This document shows, piece by piece, positions 10,093-20,357 of a stretch of 64,000 nucleotides of DNA. Under the pieces are notes generated by a model, which was given only the letters and a program-made list of their open reading frames with translations, made no database searches and was not told where the DNA came from. Positions within the stretch are counted from its first letter, which is position 1. Each line of letters opens with the position of its first letter. Source of the DNA: Sneathiella marina (GTDB lineage Bacteria > Pseudomonadota > Alphaproteobacteria > Sneathiellales > Sneathiellaceae). The position numbers and the translations under genes are program-made. The stretch spans positions 2,750,501-2,814,500 of the forward strand of contig NZ_CP098747.1 of NCBI RefSeq assembly GCF_023746535.1. Direction: 5' to 3'.

Positions 10093-12702
10093 ATGAACGT
10101 AGTTGTTGTCGAGTCTCCAGCAAAAGCCAAGACTATCAATAAGTATTTGGGAAAAGATTATACAGTCCTGGCTTCTTATGGTCACATTCGCGATCTGCCG
10201 TCGAAAGATGGATCTGTAAAACCAGATGAAGACTTCGCCATGGATTACCAGAATGATTCGAAATCGGCGAAACATATCAAAGCAATTGCCGATGCATTGA
10301 AAGACGCCGATAACCTTTATCTTGCAACTGACCCGGATCGTGAAGGCGAAGCCATTGCCTGGCACGTCATGAAGGTTATGGAAGAGAAAAAGAAACTCAA
10401 AACGGCAAAGGTAAGTCGCGTTGTATTTAACGAAATAACCAAACGGGCCGTTTTGGATGGCATAGCCAATCCCCGTGAACTGGACATGAACCTGGTCAAC
10501 GCACAGCAAGCGCGCCGGGCACTTGACTATCTTGTCGGATTTACACTATCCCCTGTTTTATGGCGGAAGTTGCCAGGCGCAAAGTCTGCAGGACGTGTGC
10601 AATCTGTTGCGTTGCGCCTGATATGTGAGCGCGAGCTTGAAATCAATGCCTTTGTTCCTGAGGAATATTGGAGCATTGACGCGGACTTCCTGACGGCGTC
10701 AAAAGACAAGATTACCGCACGCCTGACATATCTGGACAATAACAAGCTGGACAAGTTTTCACTGCCCAACGCAGAATCAGCAAACGCTGCTGCGGAAAAA
10801 GTGCGCGCAGGTGCATTCTCAGTTGCTGAAGTCACGCAAAAACCGGCGAAAAGAAACCCCTCCCCGCCTTTCACAACTTCTACCCTGCAACAAGAAGCCT
10901 CTCGGAAGCTTGGTTTTGGCGCCAAACGCACGATGATGGTAGCCCAAAAACTATATGAAGGTTTTGATATTGATGGCGAAACCCAGGGCCTCATCACTTA
11001 TATGAGAACCGATGGTGTGAGTCTGGCCGACGAAGCGATAGAAAGCGCGCGCACTGTCATCGCCAAGGAATATGGTAGTGAGTTTGTGCCGGACAAGCCA
11101 AGGGAATACAAGAACAAGTCAAAAAATGCACAAGAAGCTCATGAAGCAGTTCGCCCGACGGATTTAAGCCGGACTCCAGCAATTGCTGCAAAGTATCTCG
11201 ATCAGGAACATGCACGGCTGTATGAGCTGATTTGGAAGCGGACAATTGCCAGTCAGATGGAGAGTGCGCGTCTGGAGCGCACAACAATCGATTTTTCTGA
11301 CGGCAAAGGTCAGACGCTTCGCGCGACGGGCAGTGTTGTGAGGTTTGCCGGCTTTCTGAAGCTATATGAAGAAGGCCGGGATGATACCGCTGCAGACGAT
11401 GACGGCAAGCGTCTCCCGGCAATTGAAAAGGGAGCAACGGTCGATACGGACATCGTGCGCGAAGACCAGCATTTCACTGAGCCAGCCCCTCGTTATTCTG
11501 AGGCCAGTCTCGTCAAAAAACTTGAAGAACTGGGCATCGGCAGACCCTCCACTTACGCCTCAATCATTTCGGTACTGCAAGACCGCGATTATGTCCGGAT
11601 TGATCAAAAGAGATTTATTCCTGAAGACAAAGGACAGCTTGTCACTGCCTTCTTATCCTCTTTTTTCACCCGATATGTTGAATATGATTTCACCGCCCAG
11701 CTGGAAGAAAAACTGGACGATGTTTCAGATGCCAAGATCGATTGGAAACAGGTATTGCGTGATTTCTGGTTTGATTTCAATTTGTCTGTCGAAGGCACGT
11801 CCGAACTGCGCGTCACCGATGTCCTGGAAGAACTTAATCGGGTACTAGGACCCTATGTCTTTCCGGAAACGGAAGAGGGGAAAGATCCGCGCGCCTGTCC
11901 GAAATGCGAAGATGGCAGGCTTAGCCTGAAAACCGGCCGCTTTGGCGCTTTCATCGGGTGTTCCAATTACCCGGAGTGCCGTTTGACTCGCCAATTAGGA
12001 GATGATACAAGCGGCGCCGATGACGATACGAATGAAGGGCCAAAAGAAATCGGCCTAGATCCAGCAACCGGATTAATGATCACCTTGCGCAAAGGACCCT
12101 ATGGTCCCTATTTGCAACTAGGTGAACCGGAACCAAAGAAAAAACCCAAACGCGTTTCCATCCCGAAAGATGTCCCCTTGGACAGTGTTGATTTCGAGCT
12201 GGCCGTTCAGCTTATGGCACTGCCAAGAGAAGTTGGCCTCCATCCGGAATCCGGCACCATGATTTCCGCCGGACTTGGACGCTATGGTCCCTATGTGGAA
12301 TGCGATAAGAAATATGGCCGCCTTACCAATAGTATGGAGGTTCTCACAGTTGGTATGAACCGCGCTGTTGAACTATTGGCGGCAGCGAAACCAAGCAGTG
12401 GACGTGGCAGAGCCGCACCGCCGCTTAGAGTAGTTGGTCCTCATCCTGCGGATGAAGCCGACATAAATGTGAAAGACGGTCGTTATGGGGCATATGTAAC
12501 TCATGGCGGCATTAATGCCACAATTCCAAAAGGCTCTGACCCGCTGACGATCACTCTTGAAGAAGCGGTGAAGCTGTTAGCAGATCGAGCAGAGAAAAGC
12601 GGCAAGAAACCAAAATTGGCCAAAAAGGCCAGCGCGCCCAAGAAAAAAGCTGCGGCAAAAAAGAAACCCGCAGCCAAAAAATCTGTGGCTGACGCAAAAT
12701 GA
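10093..12702 (+). CDS. topA: DNA topoisomerase I
   Basis: This is a type IA topoisomerase that relaxes negative supercoils. The TOPRIM domain starts at once (VVVESPAKAKTINKYLG) and carries the acidic motif LATDPDREGEAIAWH. The catalytic tyrosine is Y303 in GLITYMRTDG. A C-terminal zinc-finger unit follows (CPKCEDG ... GCSNYPEC), then several topoisomerase-C repeat units (KGPYGPYLQLG, GRYGPYVEC, GRYGAYVTHGG). The last ~35 residues are a Lys/Ala-rich tail, as in other alphaproteobacterial TopA proteins. The length is 869 aa. Confidence 0.97.
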   Translation: MNVVVVESPAKAKTINKYLGKDYTVLASYGHIRDLPSKDGSVKPDEDFAMDYQNDSKSAKHIKAIADALKDADNLYLATDPDREGEAIAWHVMKVMEEKKKLKTAKVSRVVFNEITKRAVLDGIANPRELDMNLVNAQQARRALDYLVGFTLSPVLWRKLPGAKSAGRVQSVALRLICERELEINAFVPEEYWSIDADFLTASKDKITARLTYLDNNKLDKFSLPNAESANAAAEKVRAGAFSVAEVTQKPAKRNPSPPFTTSTLQQEASRKLGFGAKRTMMVAQKLYEGFDIDGETQGLITYMRTDGVSLADEAIESARTVIAKEYGSEFVPDKPREYKNKSKNAQEAHEAVRPTDLSRTPAIAAKYLDQEHARLYELIWKRTIASQMESARLERTTIDFSDGKGQTLRATGSVVRFAGFLKLYEEGRDDTAADDDGKRLPAIEKGATVDTDIVREDQHFTEPAPRYSEASLVKKLEELGIGRPSTYASIISVLQDRDYVRIDQKRFIPEDKGQLVTAFLSSFFTRYVEYDFTAQLEEKLDDVSDAKIDWKQVLRDFWFDFNLSVEGTSELRVTDVLEELNRVLGPYVFPETEEGKDPRACPKCEDGRLSLKTGRFGAFIGCSNYPECRLTRQLGDDTSGADDDTNEGPKEIGLDPATGLMITLRKGPYGPYLQLGEPEPKKKPKRVSIPKDVPLDSVDFELAVQLMALPREVGLHPESGTMISAGLGRYGPYVECDKKYGRLTNSMEVLTVGMNRAVELLAAAKPSSGRGRAAPPLRVVGPHPADEADINVKDGRYGAYVTHGGINATIPKGSDPLTITLEEAVKLLADRAEKSGKKPKLAKKASAPKKKAAAKKKPAAKKSVADAK

Positions 12703-12733
12703 ATGTGCCCGAATGGGCAGAAACTAGGAAAAT

Positions 12734-15046
12734 TTGAATATAAAATCTAAGACAAAAACACCCTTCCCAACGAAACAACAGATACGTACCTTTATCGAAG
12801 ATAGTGACGGTCCTGTTGGTAAAAGAGAGATAGCGAAAGCCTTCAATATAAAAGGCGCAAATCGGATACCTCTCAAAAAACTCTTAAAAGAACTTGTTGT
12901 TGAAGGCGGCCTGGAACAGGGCCGCAAACGCGAACTTTCCCCAAAAGGGACACTTCCCGCTGTCGCGGTCATTGAGATGACCGGACTAAATGAAGATGGT
13001 GAAGCCCTTGCTAAACCCGTCAATTTTGATGACGCTACATCACCGCCGGTTATCTATCTGGTGCAAGACGGTAAAACCAAGACGAAAGCACCTGGCAAGG
13101 GTGACCGGTTACTCGCCCGCCTCAGCCGTTCCAAAGACGGCACTTACGATGCGCGGGTAATCCGGGCATTACAAACGGCCACAGGTCCCGTTCTCGGCGT
13201 TTTTACGAAAGTCGCTAAAGGCGGACGTGTCCAGCCGACAGATCGGAAGTTAAAGAAAGAGATTGTTATCCGAGAGGAAAATTCCGAAGGCGCCCAATCA
13301 GGAGAGGTTGTGCTCTGCGAAATCCTTCCCGGTAAGGCACTATCATTACCTGAAGGCAGGGTTAGGGAGCGGCTTGGACCCATGGGCGATGCTGCCTCTG
13401 TAAGCCTGATTGCAATCCATGCCCATGGCATTCCTTCTGAATTCAGCCCAACAACCTTAAAGGAAGCAACAAGCGCGCAACCCGTATCACTTGGCAGCCG
13501 GACAGATCTTCGTGATATTCCCTTTATTACCATTGACCCGGCTGATGCCCGTGACCGAGACGACGCTGTCTGGGCCGCAGCGGATGAAGATCCGAAAAAT
13601 AAAGGGGGCTGGCAAATCATCGTCGCCATCGCAGATGTCGCGCATTATGTTAGATCAGGCTCTGCATTAGAGAAATCCGCTAAAGAACGGGGAAATAGTG
13701 TTTATTTTCCGGATCGAGTGGTTCCAATGCTCCCCCATGAATTGTCGAGCGATCTCTGTTCACTGCATGAAAATGTCGACCGGCCTGTCATGGCCGTGCA
13801 AATGTGGTTTGATGCGGACGGCAACAAACTTCGCCATAAATTTATGCGTGCGCTTATTCGCAGCCGCGCGTCCCTCACCTATAGGCAAGCTCAAAATGCC
13901 TGGGAAGGACATCCCGATGAGGCGACTGAATTATGGAGTAAAGAGGTCATTCAGCCTCTCTATAAAGCCCATGAAGCGCTAAAAAAAGCTCGAATGAAAC
14001 GGCAGCCACTTGACCTTGAACTGCCGGAACGGCGGATTGAGATGGGTGAGGATGGATTTATCAAGGCGGTTCACAAAAAACACAGATTCCAAGCTCATAT
14101 GCTCATCGAGGAATTTATGATCCAGGCCAACGTTGCCGCAGCAGAAACGCTGAATAAGCTGCGTCACCCGTGTATGTTCCGGGTGCATGAACCGCCGTCC
14201 GCTGACAAAATGCAGGGCCTACATGAAGTTCTGCGCGAAATGAATATTAGTTTTGCCAAGGGCCAGGTTATGAAAACCGAAGCCTTTAACCGGATATTGG
14301 GGCAATCTAAGACTGAAAATGACAAGGAGTTACTTAGTTCCCTAGTACTCCGGACGCAATCGCAGGCCGTCTACAGTCCGAACAACCTGCATCATTTTGG
14401 CTTGAATTTACAAAATTATGCACATTTTACCTCGCCAATCCGGCGATATGCCGACTTATTGGTTCACCGGAGTCTCATAACCGCCTTAAAACTCGGCGAC
14501 GGCGGACTTGAAAATACAGACGCAGATGATTTTGAAGATATCGGCGTCCATATATCAGGTCTTGAACGTCGTGCGATGATTGCAGAACGGGAAACCAATG
14601 ATCGCTTTACAGCCGTCTTTCTGGTAGAAAAAGTTGGAGAGACTTTCTCGGCGAAAGTTTCCGGCGTGACGCGAGCTGGACTTTTCCTAACCTTTGACGA
14701 CACAGGCGCCGATGCATTGATTCCCATATCAACGCTGGGACAAGACTATTTTCGGTTTGACGCCGACAAACATACACTCGTTGGCGAAAGAACAGGCCAG
14801 ACCTACCGCCTTGCGGACCGTTTGACTGTGCGTTTGAAAGAAGTAAATATCGTTACGGCCAGCATGATTGCCGAAATAGCAGATGGGACCGCTCGGTCCC
14901 GATCTGAAAAATCCGGCAATGCGAAACGGCAGACTTCGAACCGGAGATCCCAGTCAAGATCTGCCACTGCCCGGCCCGTAAAAAAGAAAAAGAAAACCAT
15001 GCCGAAGGGAAAGAAACGCGCTCTTCGGAAAAAGAGAAACGACTAG
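12734..15046 (+). CDS. rnr: Ribonuclease R
   Basis: RNase R is a 3'-to-5' hydrolytic exoribonuclease that degrades structured RNA. It has an N-terminal winged-helix region (residues ~12-65), cold-shock domains, and an RNB catalytic core with the metal-binding aspartates in ITIDPADARDRDDAVW. The segment HFTSPIRRYADLLVHR and a C-terminal S1 domain follow, ending in a Lys/Arg-rich tail. The best start is the TTG at 12734 after AGGAAAAT, which gives a normal N-terminus; no nearer ATG does. It lies 31 bases after topA and is probably cotranscribed with it. Confidence 0.95.
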   Translation: MNIKSKTKTPFPTKQQIRTFIEDSDGPVGKREIAKAFNIKGANRIPLKKLLKELVVEGGLEQGRKRELSPKGTLPAVAVIEMTGLNEDGEALAKPVNFDDATSPPVIYLVQDGKTKTKAPGKGDRLLARLSRSKDGTYDARVIRALQTATGPVLGVFTKVAKGGRVQPTDRKLKKEIVIREENSEGAQSGEVVLCEILPGKALSLPEGRVRERLGPMGDAASVSLIAIHAHGIPSEFSPTTLKEATSAQPVSLGSRTDLRDIPFITIDPADARDRDDAVWAAADEDPKNKGGWQIIVAIADVAHYVRSGSALEKSAKERGNSVYFPDRVVPMLPHELSSDLCSLHENVDRPVMAVQMWFDADGNKLRHKFMRALIRSRASLTYRQAQNAWEGHPDEATELWSKEVIQPLYKAHEALKKARMKRQPLDLELPERRIEMGEDGFIKAVHKKHRFQAHMLIEEFMIQANVAAAETLNKLRHPCMFRVHEPPSADKMQGLHEVLREMNISFAKGQVMKTEAFNRILGQSKTENDKELLSSLVLRTQSQAVYSPNNLHHFGLNLQNYAHFTSPIRRYADLLVHRSLITALKLGDGGLENTDADDFEDIGVHISGLERRAMIAERETNDRFTAVFLVEKVGETFSAKVSGVTRAGLFLTFDDTGADALIPISTLGQDYFRFDADKHTLVGERTGQTYRLADRLTVRLKEVNIVTASMIAEIADGTARSRSEKSGNAKRQTSNRRSQSRSATARPVKKKKKTMPKGKKRALRKKRND

Positions 15047-15139
15047 CTTGTGCGGCAGAGTGTCGCAAAGGTCTTTTCAACGTATTTATCTTTCCCAGAT
15101 AGTGGTAGATTCTTCTGAACGGACGGGAATTGATATATT

Positions 15140-15523
15140 ATGACAATTGCACAAACAGAACGATCTTTGGGTCAGGCATTTCGAAACGGCTTGTTGTGTC
15201 GCTGTCCCGACTGCGGCAAAAGCAGCGTTTTTAACGGCTACATCAAGGTCAAGCATACTTGCGATTCTTGTGGCCTCGAATTGCACCATCAGCGGGCGGA
15301 TGACGCTCCGCCCTATTTCACCATGCTCATCGTCCTGCATTTTGTCATTTCCGGTTTGTTGACCGTTCAGCAGACCTATGATCCAGCAACATGGATCCAA
15401 TTGAGTATCTGGTTACCCGTTTCATTGGTCGCCGCGCTTTGGTTGCTCCCGCGGGTTAAAGGGGCACTTATTGGCATTCAATGGGCCAGAAGAATGCACG
15501 GTTTTGGTGGCGACTTTACATAA
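15140..15523 (+). CDS. DUF983 family membrane protein
   Basis: A small membrane protein of the alphaproteobacterial DUF983 family, function unknown. It carries two zinc-ribbon-like pairs, CPDCG (residues ~28-32) and CDSCG (~48-52), then the family motif RADDAPPYFT and two hydrophobic helices (about residues 64-83 and 90-105). Its length of 127 aa is typical. It lies between rnr and a NUDIX gene, a position in which the family is often found. Confidence 0.9.
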   Translation: MTIAQTERSLGQAFRNGLLCRCPDCGKSSVFNGYIKVKHTCDSCGLELHHQRADDAPPYFTMLIVLHFVISGLLTVQQTYDPATWIQLSIWLPVSLVAALWLLPRVKGALIGIQWARRMHGFGGDFT

Positions 15524-15582
15524 AAGTTAGACTTGCGGAGTTGAAACAGGCATATTCAATGAAAAAATAGGAAATTCGTTGA

Positions 15583-16302
15583 ATGAGCACTGAAAAGAAA
15601 AGATCGGTTGCGGAAAGCCGCACTGATGGTACCTCTGCCCCTCGCCCGAAAGACGCCGCAACCCTCATTTTATACAGGCAAAGCCGAAATAAGACTGAAA
15701 TTCTTATGGGCGAACGGAGTGCCCGGCACAGCTTTATGCCCAATACCTATGTTTTTCCCGGCGGACGGGTTGATGCCAGTGACAGCAGGATTCCCGCGGC
15801 AAAGGGGTTGCGTGAAGATGTATTGGCACGCCTGGTAAGAGGTGGCGCCACGCCGGCCCGTGCCCACGCCCTGGCCGTTGCAGCCATCCGCGAAACGTTC
15901 GAAGAAACCGGATTACGGCTCGCCGCGTCACATGCCGCGCCTAAGCGCTCTCGTGTCCAGGTTTGGAACGAATTTGGAACTCTGTCTTGCGGTCCTGATT
16001 TATCTAAACTTGATTATATTGCGCGCGCTGTCACCCCCCCATCCCGCAAGAAAAGATTTAACACCCGCTTTTTTGTCGCTGACGCCGAAACGCTGGAAGG
16101 TGACCTCAAAGGGTCCGGTGAATTGCTGGATTTGAAATGGGTAACCATCTCAGAAGCCCTCGATCTGGATATTCCCCTGATAACCGAACGGGTGCTTGGA
16201 TATGCGGATACTTTTTTGAAAAACAAACCGGAACCGATTGCCAGCATGCCTGTGCCAATGTTCCAGATGCGCCATGGAAAACGCGTGTTTTCTGAAGAAT
16301 GA
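15583..16302 (+). CDS. NUDIX hydrolase (NUDT8/19-like), 239 aa
   Basis: A NUDIX-fold hydrolase, likely acting on a nucleoside diphosphate-linked compound; the substrate is unknown. The catalytic core RETFEETGL (residues ~104-112) follows FPGGRVD after an insertion. Such an insertion is typical of the NUDT8/NUDT19 (acyl-CoA pyrophosphatase-like) group. The ATGA overlap with the next gene links it to a second, related NUDIX protein. The N-terminal ~20 residues are Lys/Arg/Ser rich. Confidence 0.88.
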   Translation: MSTEKKRSVAESRTDGTSAPRPKDAATLILYRQSRNKTEILMGERSARHSFMPNTYVFPGGRVDASDSRIPAAKGLREDVLARLVRGGATPARAHALAVAAIRETFEETGLRLAASHAAPKRSRVQVWNEFGTLSCGPDLSKLDYIARAVTPPSRKKRFNTRFFVADAETLEGDLKGSGELLDLKWVTISEALDLDIPLITERVLGYADTFLKNKPEPIASMPVPMFQMRHGKRVFSEE

Positions 16303-16931
16303 GTATCCTTGAAACGCCAAACAAACCTGTCACGCCAAGGCATGCGGCCAGCCTCGTCATCTATGAGCAACGTGGAAACGACACCTTTGTTTTGATGGGA
16401 AAACGGGCCAAAGCCCATCGATTTCTACCGAATGTCTATGTATTTCCGGGAGGGCGTGTAGACACGGTAGATGCATTCGCCAGCCCATCTTTTCCTCTGC
16501 AACAACCGGTGCAGGACCTGTTGTCTCAGCCTTCTAACATGGCCCATGCTGTCGCAGCGGCGGCCGTTCGCGAGACCCATGAAGAGACCGGCCTCGTCAT
16601 CGGCAAGGTCCATGCGGATCAACTTGTTCCAGATTTTTCCAATTTGGATTATATTGCGCGCGCCATTACCCCATCTGTTAGTCCCATCCGGTTCAATACA
16701 CGATTTCTAATGATCCATGCCCGCCACGTAAGCGGTGATCTCAGCGGATCTGGTGAGTTGATTGACCTCAAATGGGTTTCCGTTCGCGAAGCCTATAAAA
16801 TGCAGCTCGTGGATGTTACGGAATTTGTTCTGGAGGAGATGGAGAAAAAACTGTCGACACCAGCTCAAAAAATCACCAAAGTGCCCTTGTTTACTTACTA
16901 TCGTGGAAAGCCACTCATCCGCAATACCTGA
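16299..16931 (+). CDS. NUDIX hydrolase, paralogue of the preceding gene, 210 aa
   Basis: A second NUDIX hydrolase with the core RETHEETGL and the same framing as its neighbour: FLPNVYVFPGGRVD at the start, SNLDYIARAITP mid-way, and DLSGSGELIDLKWV near the end. The pair share these segments almost word for word, so they arose by tandem duplication. The start overlaps the previous stop by four bases (ATGA). Substrate unknown. Confidence 0.88.
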   Translation: MSILETPNKPVTPRHAASLVIYEQRGNDTFVLMGKRAKAHRFLPNVYVFPGGRVDTVDAFASPSFPLQQPVQDLLSQPSNMAHAVAAAAVRETHEETGLVIGKVHADQLVPDFSNLDYIARAITPSVSPIRFNTRFLMIHARHVSGDLSGSGELIDLKWVSVREAYKMQLVDVTEFVLEEMEKKLSTPAQKITKVPLFTYYRGKPLIRNT

Positions 16932-16946
16932 ACCTGGTGCTCTTCA

Positions 16947-18113
16947 ATGACAGAGAATAAGCCGGACAACATGCTGGCGCTGATCGCTATAATTGCGGCG
17001 GTTACTGCCATGGCGGTTTCCTTAAGCCTTTCAATACCCCTTGTTTCTCTATCTTTGGAGCGGCGGGGCTATGGCAGTGACATTATTGGCCTGATGGGCT
17101 CCCTCCCCGCCCTTTCGTTCCTGCTGGGATCTCCTTTTATTCCCTTTTGGACCCGCTTGTTTGGCGTTGGGAAAATGCTTTGGGGCGCCTTGATCCTTGC
17201 CGCCATCTGCATTCTTTCTCTCGCCATCTCAGACAATATTTATTTTTGGTTTTTCCTACGCTTACTAATTGGCTTTTCAATGGCCATTTTATTTCTCATC
17301 AGCGAAGCGTGGATCAATACGATTGCTAGAGAGGAAACCAGAGGCCGGACAATAGCCATATATGTCTCCGTCATGACCTGCGGTTTTGCTTTTGGGCCTG
17401 TTCTCATTAATATTATCGGGGCAGAAGGTGTCTTCCCCTTCATTGTCTCAAGCCTCATTGTATTCTCTGCAGGATTCGCCTTTTTACTTGTCGGTGGAAA
17501 ATTTCCGGATTTAAGCGCCCAAAGCAAATTTTCTATTTTGCGGTTCTTCAAGATAGCACCAATGATCAGTGCTGCCGCCCTGCTTGTGGCCTTCTTTGAC
17601 GGATCTGTTTTAACGCTTCTCCCTGTGTATGGGGTAAAGACAGGTCAAACCATGGAAATGGCTGTATTGATGACAAGTGCACTGCTCGCAGGGAATGTGG
17701 TCTTGCAGCTACCCATTGGCTGGTTGGCAGACAAATACGATCGAAACTGGGTGATTCTTGGATGCGGCATTCTCGGTGTAGCCGGTGCACTTCTGCTCCC
17801 CTTAACAGTATCTGAACCCTATCTGCTGTGGCCTATGCTGATTATTTGGGGTGGCGCCGTTGTCGGGACTTACACGATTGCGCTCGTGATAATGGGGCAG
17901 GATTTTAAAGGCGGCGATCTTATTACGGCAACGGCAGCTGTTGGCGCGCTTTGGGGTCTGGGAAGCCTTGTTGGCCCGACGACAGCAGGCGTCGCTATGG
18001 AGATCATTAAACCCCATGGCATGCCGATCACCTTCGCTGCGGCCTGCTTCATATTCGTGCTTCTTGCGATCTGGCAGATCTCTACATCGAAAGCCGCCAG
18101 AAATAATCCATAA
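16947..18113 (+). CDS. MFS transporter, 388 aa
   Basis: A major-facilitator permease with about twelve hydrophobic helices. The conserved loop between helices 2 and 3 is degenerate, but the mid-protein GWLADKYDRNWVI (residues ~252-264) is a clear MFS loop signature. The SLSIPLVSLSLERRGYGSDIIGLMGSLPAL opening resembles drug-efflux or sugar-type MFS members; the cargo cannot be read from sequence. It is 15 bases after the NUDIX pair and upstream of rpmG. Confidence 0.88.
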   Translation: MTENKPDNMLALIAIIAAVTAMAVSLSLSIPLVSLSLERRGYGSDIIGLMGSLPALSFLLGSPFIPFWTRLFGVGKMLWGALILAAICILSLAISDNIYFWFFLRLLIGFSMAILFLISEAWINTIAREETRGRTIAIYVSVMTCGFAFGPVLINIIGAEGVFPFIVSSLIVFSAGFAFLLVGGKFPDLSAQSKFSILRFFKIAPMISAAALLVAFFDGSVLTLLPVYGVKTGQTMEMAVLMTSALLAGNVVLQLPIGWLADKYDRNWVILGCGILGVAGALLLPLTVSEPYLLWPMLIIWGGAVVGTYTIALVIMGQDFKGGDLITATAAVGALWGLGSLVGPTTAGVAMEIIKPHGMPITFAAACFIFVLLAIWQISTSKAARNNP

Positions 18114-18215
18114 TTTATGTATGTCAGGCTTGACTTCAGCAATTAAATCCGTATTTTCCGAGCTCAATTATTTATTTCTTTTGCCGAAGAGCGAAAGACG
18201 ACTGGAGTTTCGGAC

Positions 18216-18383
18216 ATGGCTAAGCCGACCACATTGAAAATTAAACTGGTAAGCACAGCTGACACTGGCTTTTATTATGTCACCAAAAAGAACCCGCGTA
18301 CATTGACGGAAAAAATGGTGATGCGTAAATATGATCCGGTTGCACGCAAACATGTCGATTTCAAAGAAGCTAAAATCAAATAG
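18216..18383 (+). CDS. rpmG: 50S ribosomal protein L33
   Basis: A 55-residue protein beginning [20 protein letters not shown] and containing [18 protein letters not shown] and [10 protein letters not shown], the L33 pattern. It lacks the zinc-binding Cys pairs, so it is the Cys-minus form. A GGAG ribosome-binding site lies 8 bases before the ATG. It is an isolated gene; the 228 bases to the end of pleD hold no other feature I can support. Confidence 0.97.
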   Translation: MAKPTTLKIKLVSTADTGFYYVTKKNPRTLTEKMVMRKYDPVARKHVDFKEAKIK

Positions 18384-18611
18384 TTTCCGCTCCTTCATTT
18401 TCTTGGAAGTATTCCTGTTTGCTCGATCCTAAAGCAAATGGACTTTCTGACATCTAATCGGTGTCACTATCACATAAGTTAAATTCACCTATATTCTTGA
18501 TTGAATATTCCTGCCGGAATGCCAGTGGCTCTCGAAGTCGCCAGCTGGGCAGCCCTCCGACCAAACATTTCAACAATTACTTATCGTGAAAACCCGAGTT
18601 GCCAGGATTAG

Positions 18612-19991
18612 TTAAGCCGCAACGTTTCCTGAATTGACCACCACTCGGTTACGGCCATCTCGTTTCGCGGCATACAGGGCCTCATCCGCCCGTTTTAACA
18701 ATGTCGCGGCGTCTTCTTGCTCGCGCGACACGGTCACGCCAATGGAACAGGTTATGTCCAACTCAATCATACCTTTGCTATCTTTGAAAGACTGATCGGC
18801 AATTTGCCGGCGAAGCCTCTCCGAGACGCCCGAAGCAATTGAAAGGTCTGTGTCCGGCATGACCACGACAAATTCCTCTCCGCCATACCGACAAGCGAGA
18901 TCTACGCCGCGCACGCCAACACCGATACGGCTGGCAAATCCTTGAATGACATCGTCGCCAACATCGTGACCATGGGTATCATTTACATTCTTGAAAAAAT
19001 CGATATCCATAATCAGGACGGAAACGGGCTTATAATCCATTTTGGCCCGCTGCAATAACGCCTCAAGGTGATTGGTCATATAACGCCGGTTATAAAGCCC
19101 CGTCAGGCTATCCGTGACGGCCAATTCCATACTGCGATGGTAATTATGGCGCAGCCGGTCCTGATATTGCTTACGCAGGATTTGTGTCCGCGTACGAACG
19201 ATTAACTCATTGATATCGATTGGTCGCATGACATAATCGCTGATGCCGATTTCCAAGCCCTTCATGAGTTTGTCTTTGTCGACTTCATCAACGAGCGTCA
19301 AAATCGGCAATTGCCGTGTTTCTTCAAAAGTACGGATACGCGAGCAAAGCCGCAACGGGTCATTTTCCGCGGCATCAAGGCTTATTACGACAAGATCAAA
19401 ATCACTGCCGCGTAACAAGGCCTGCGCTTCGTCCATATTCCTTTCGACCACAACATCATATTCTTCGTCATAAACCTTGGTGATCTGGTCAACAGAATAT
19501 TCATTATCATCAATCAGTAGAATACGGGCATGGCGAATGGCGACTTCTTCTTCTTCGGAAGTATTGATAACCCCCAGATCAGAGCTTGTTTCTTCGCGAA
19601 GACGAAACTCATCCATCATCATTTTTAAACGCAACAACGATTTTACACGGGCAAATAATGCTATGTCATCTACCGGTTTTGTCAGAAAATCATCTGCGCC
19701 TGCTTCCAGTCCCTGCACCCGGTCCGTTGCTTCACTGAGCGCGGTGACCATAATAACGGGAATATGGGCTGTACGGGGGTCCTTTTTCAGGCGCCGGCAC
19801 ACTTCAAACCCATCCATCTGAGGCATCATCACGTCGAGCAAGATAAGGTCCGGCGGGGAATTATAAGCCAATTCCAGCGCGTCCGGACCGTTATAGGCTG
19901 TCTCGACATCGTAATACTCAACTGAAAGCTTCGCTTCCAGAATCTTTACATTTGGGATTACGTCATCGACGACGAGGATACGGGCTGACAT
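18612..19991 (-). CDS. pleD: Response regulator / diguanylate cyclase PleD
   Basis: PleD makes cyclic di-GMP when phosphorylated, controlling cell-pole development in alphaproteobacteria. The order is receiver 1 (residues ~1-120, phospho-acceptor Asp in LLDVMMPQMDG), receiver 2 (~150-270), then a GGDEF-type cyclase (~295-455). The active-site motif is GGEEF. Five residues before it lies RGVD, an RxxD allosteric inhibitory site. Receiver 2 is degenerate around its acceptor position (VVISLDAAEND), as in PleD generally, where it acts as a dimer adaptor. It follows divK by three bases, the usual divK-pleD operon. Confidence 0.96.
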   Translation of the reverse strand: MSARILVVDDVIPNVKILEAKLSVEYYDVETAYNGPDALELAYNSPPDLILLDVMMPQMDGFEVCRRLKKDPRTAHIPVIMVTALSEATDRVQGLEAGADDFLTKPVDDIALFARVKSLLRLKMMMDEFRLREETSSDLGVINTSEEEEVAIRHARILLIDDNEYSVDQITKVYDEEYDVVVERNMDEAQALLRGSDFDLVVISLDAAENDPLRLCSRIRTFEETRQLPILTLVDEVDKDKLMKGLEIGISDYVMRPIDINELIVRTRTQILRKQYQDRLRHNYHRSMELAVTDSLTGLYNRRYMTNHLEALLQRAKMDYKPVSVLIMDIDFFKNVNDTHGHDVGDDVIQGFASRIGVGVRGVDLACRYGGEEFVVVMPDTDLSIASGVSERLRRQIADQSFKDSKGMIELDITCSIGVTVSREQEDAATLLKRADEALYAAKRDGRNRVVVNSGNVAA

Positions 19992-19994
19992 ATG

Positions 19995-20357
19995 TTAGTC
20001 CAAAAATTCTTTAACGGTGTTCAGGAAGTTTTCAACGGAAATTGGTTTCGCTATGTAGGCTTCGCAGCCCCCCTCGCGAATTTTCTCTTCATCCCCTTTC
20101 ATCGCAAATGCCGTCACAGCAATGACTGGAATAGACTGCAGGGTTTCATCCTCTTTGATCCATTTTGTAACTTCCAGCCCAGATACTTCGGGTAACTGAA
20201 TATCCATTAATATCAGGTCAGGTTTATGTTCGCGAGCAATTCCCAGTGCTTCCATACCATCTTTGGTTTGCAAGGTATTGTAACCATGCGCATCCAGCAA
20301 ATCGTGGAATAGCTTCATATTTAGTTCGTTATCTTCGACAATCAATACTGTCTTCAT
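19995..20357 (-). CDS. divK: Single-domain response regulator DivK
   Basis: DivK is a stand-alone receiver that transmits cell-division cues in the PleC/DivJ-CtrA network. The protein (120 aa) starts [21 protein letters not shown]. It has the acceptor Asp in [13 protein letters not shown], the Thr in VIAVTAFAM and the Lys in YIAKPIS. I chose the ATG at 20357, which follows GGAAG and matches the family start; the open frame up to 20468 adds an unrelated 37 residues. It is cotranscribed with pleD. Confidence 0.96.
   Translation of the reverse strand: MKTVLIVEDNELNMKLFHDLLDAHGYNTLQTKDGMEALGIAREHKPDLILMDIQLPEVSGLEVTKWIKEDETLQSIPVIAVTAFAMKGDEEKIREGGCEAYIAKPISVENFLNTVKEFLD

Noticed and set aside
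10527-10997. Minus-strand ORF inside topA
   Set aside because: Antisense shadow within a conserved topoisomerase gene; no family resemblance.
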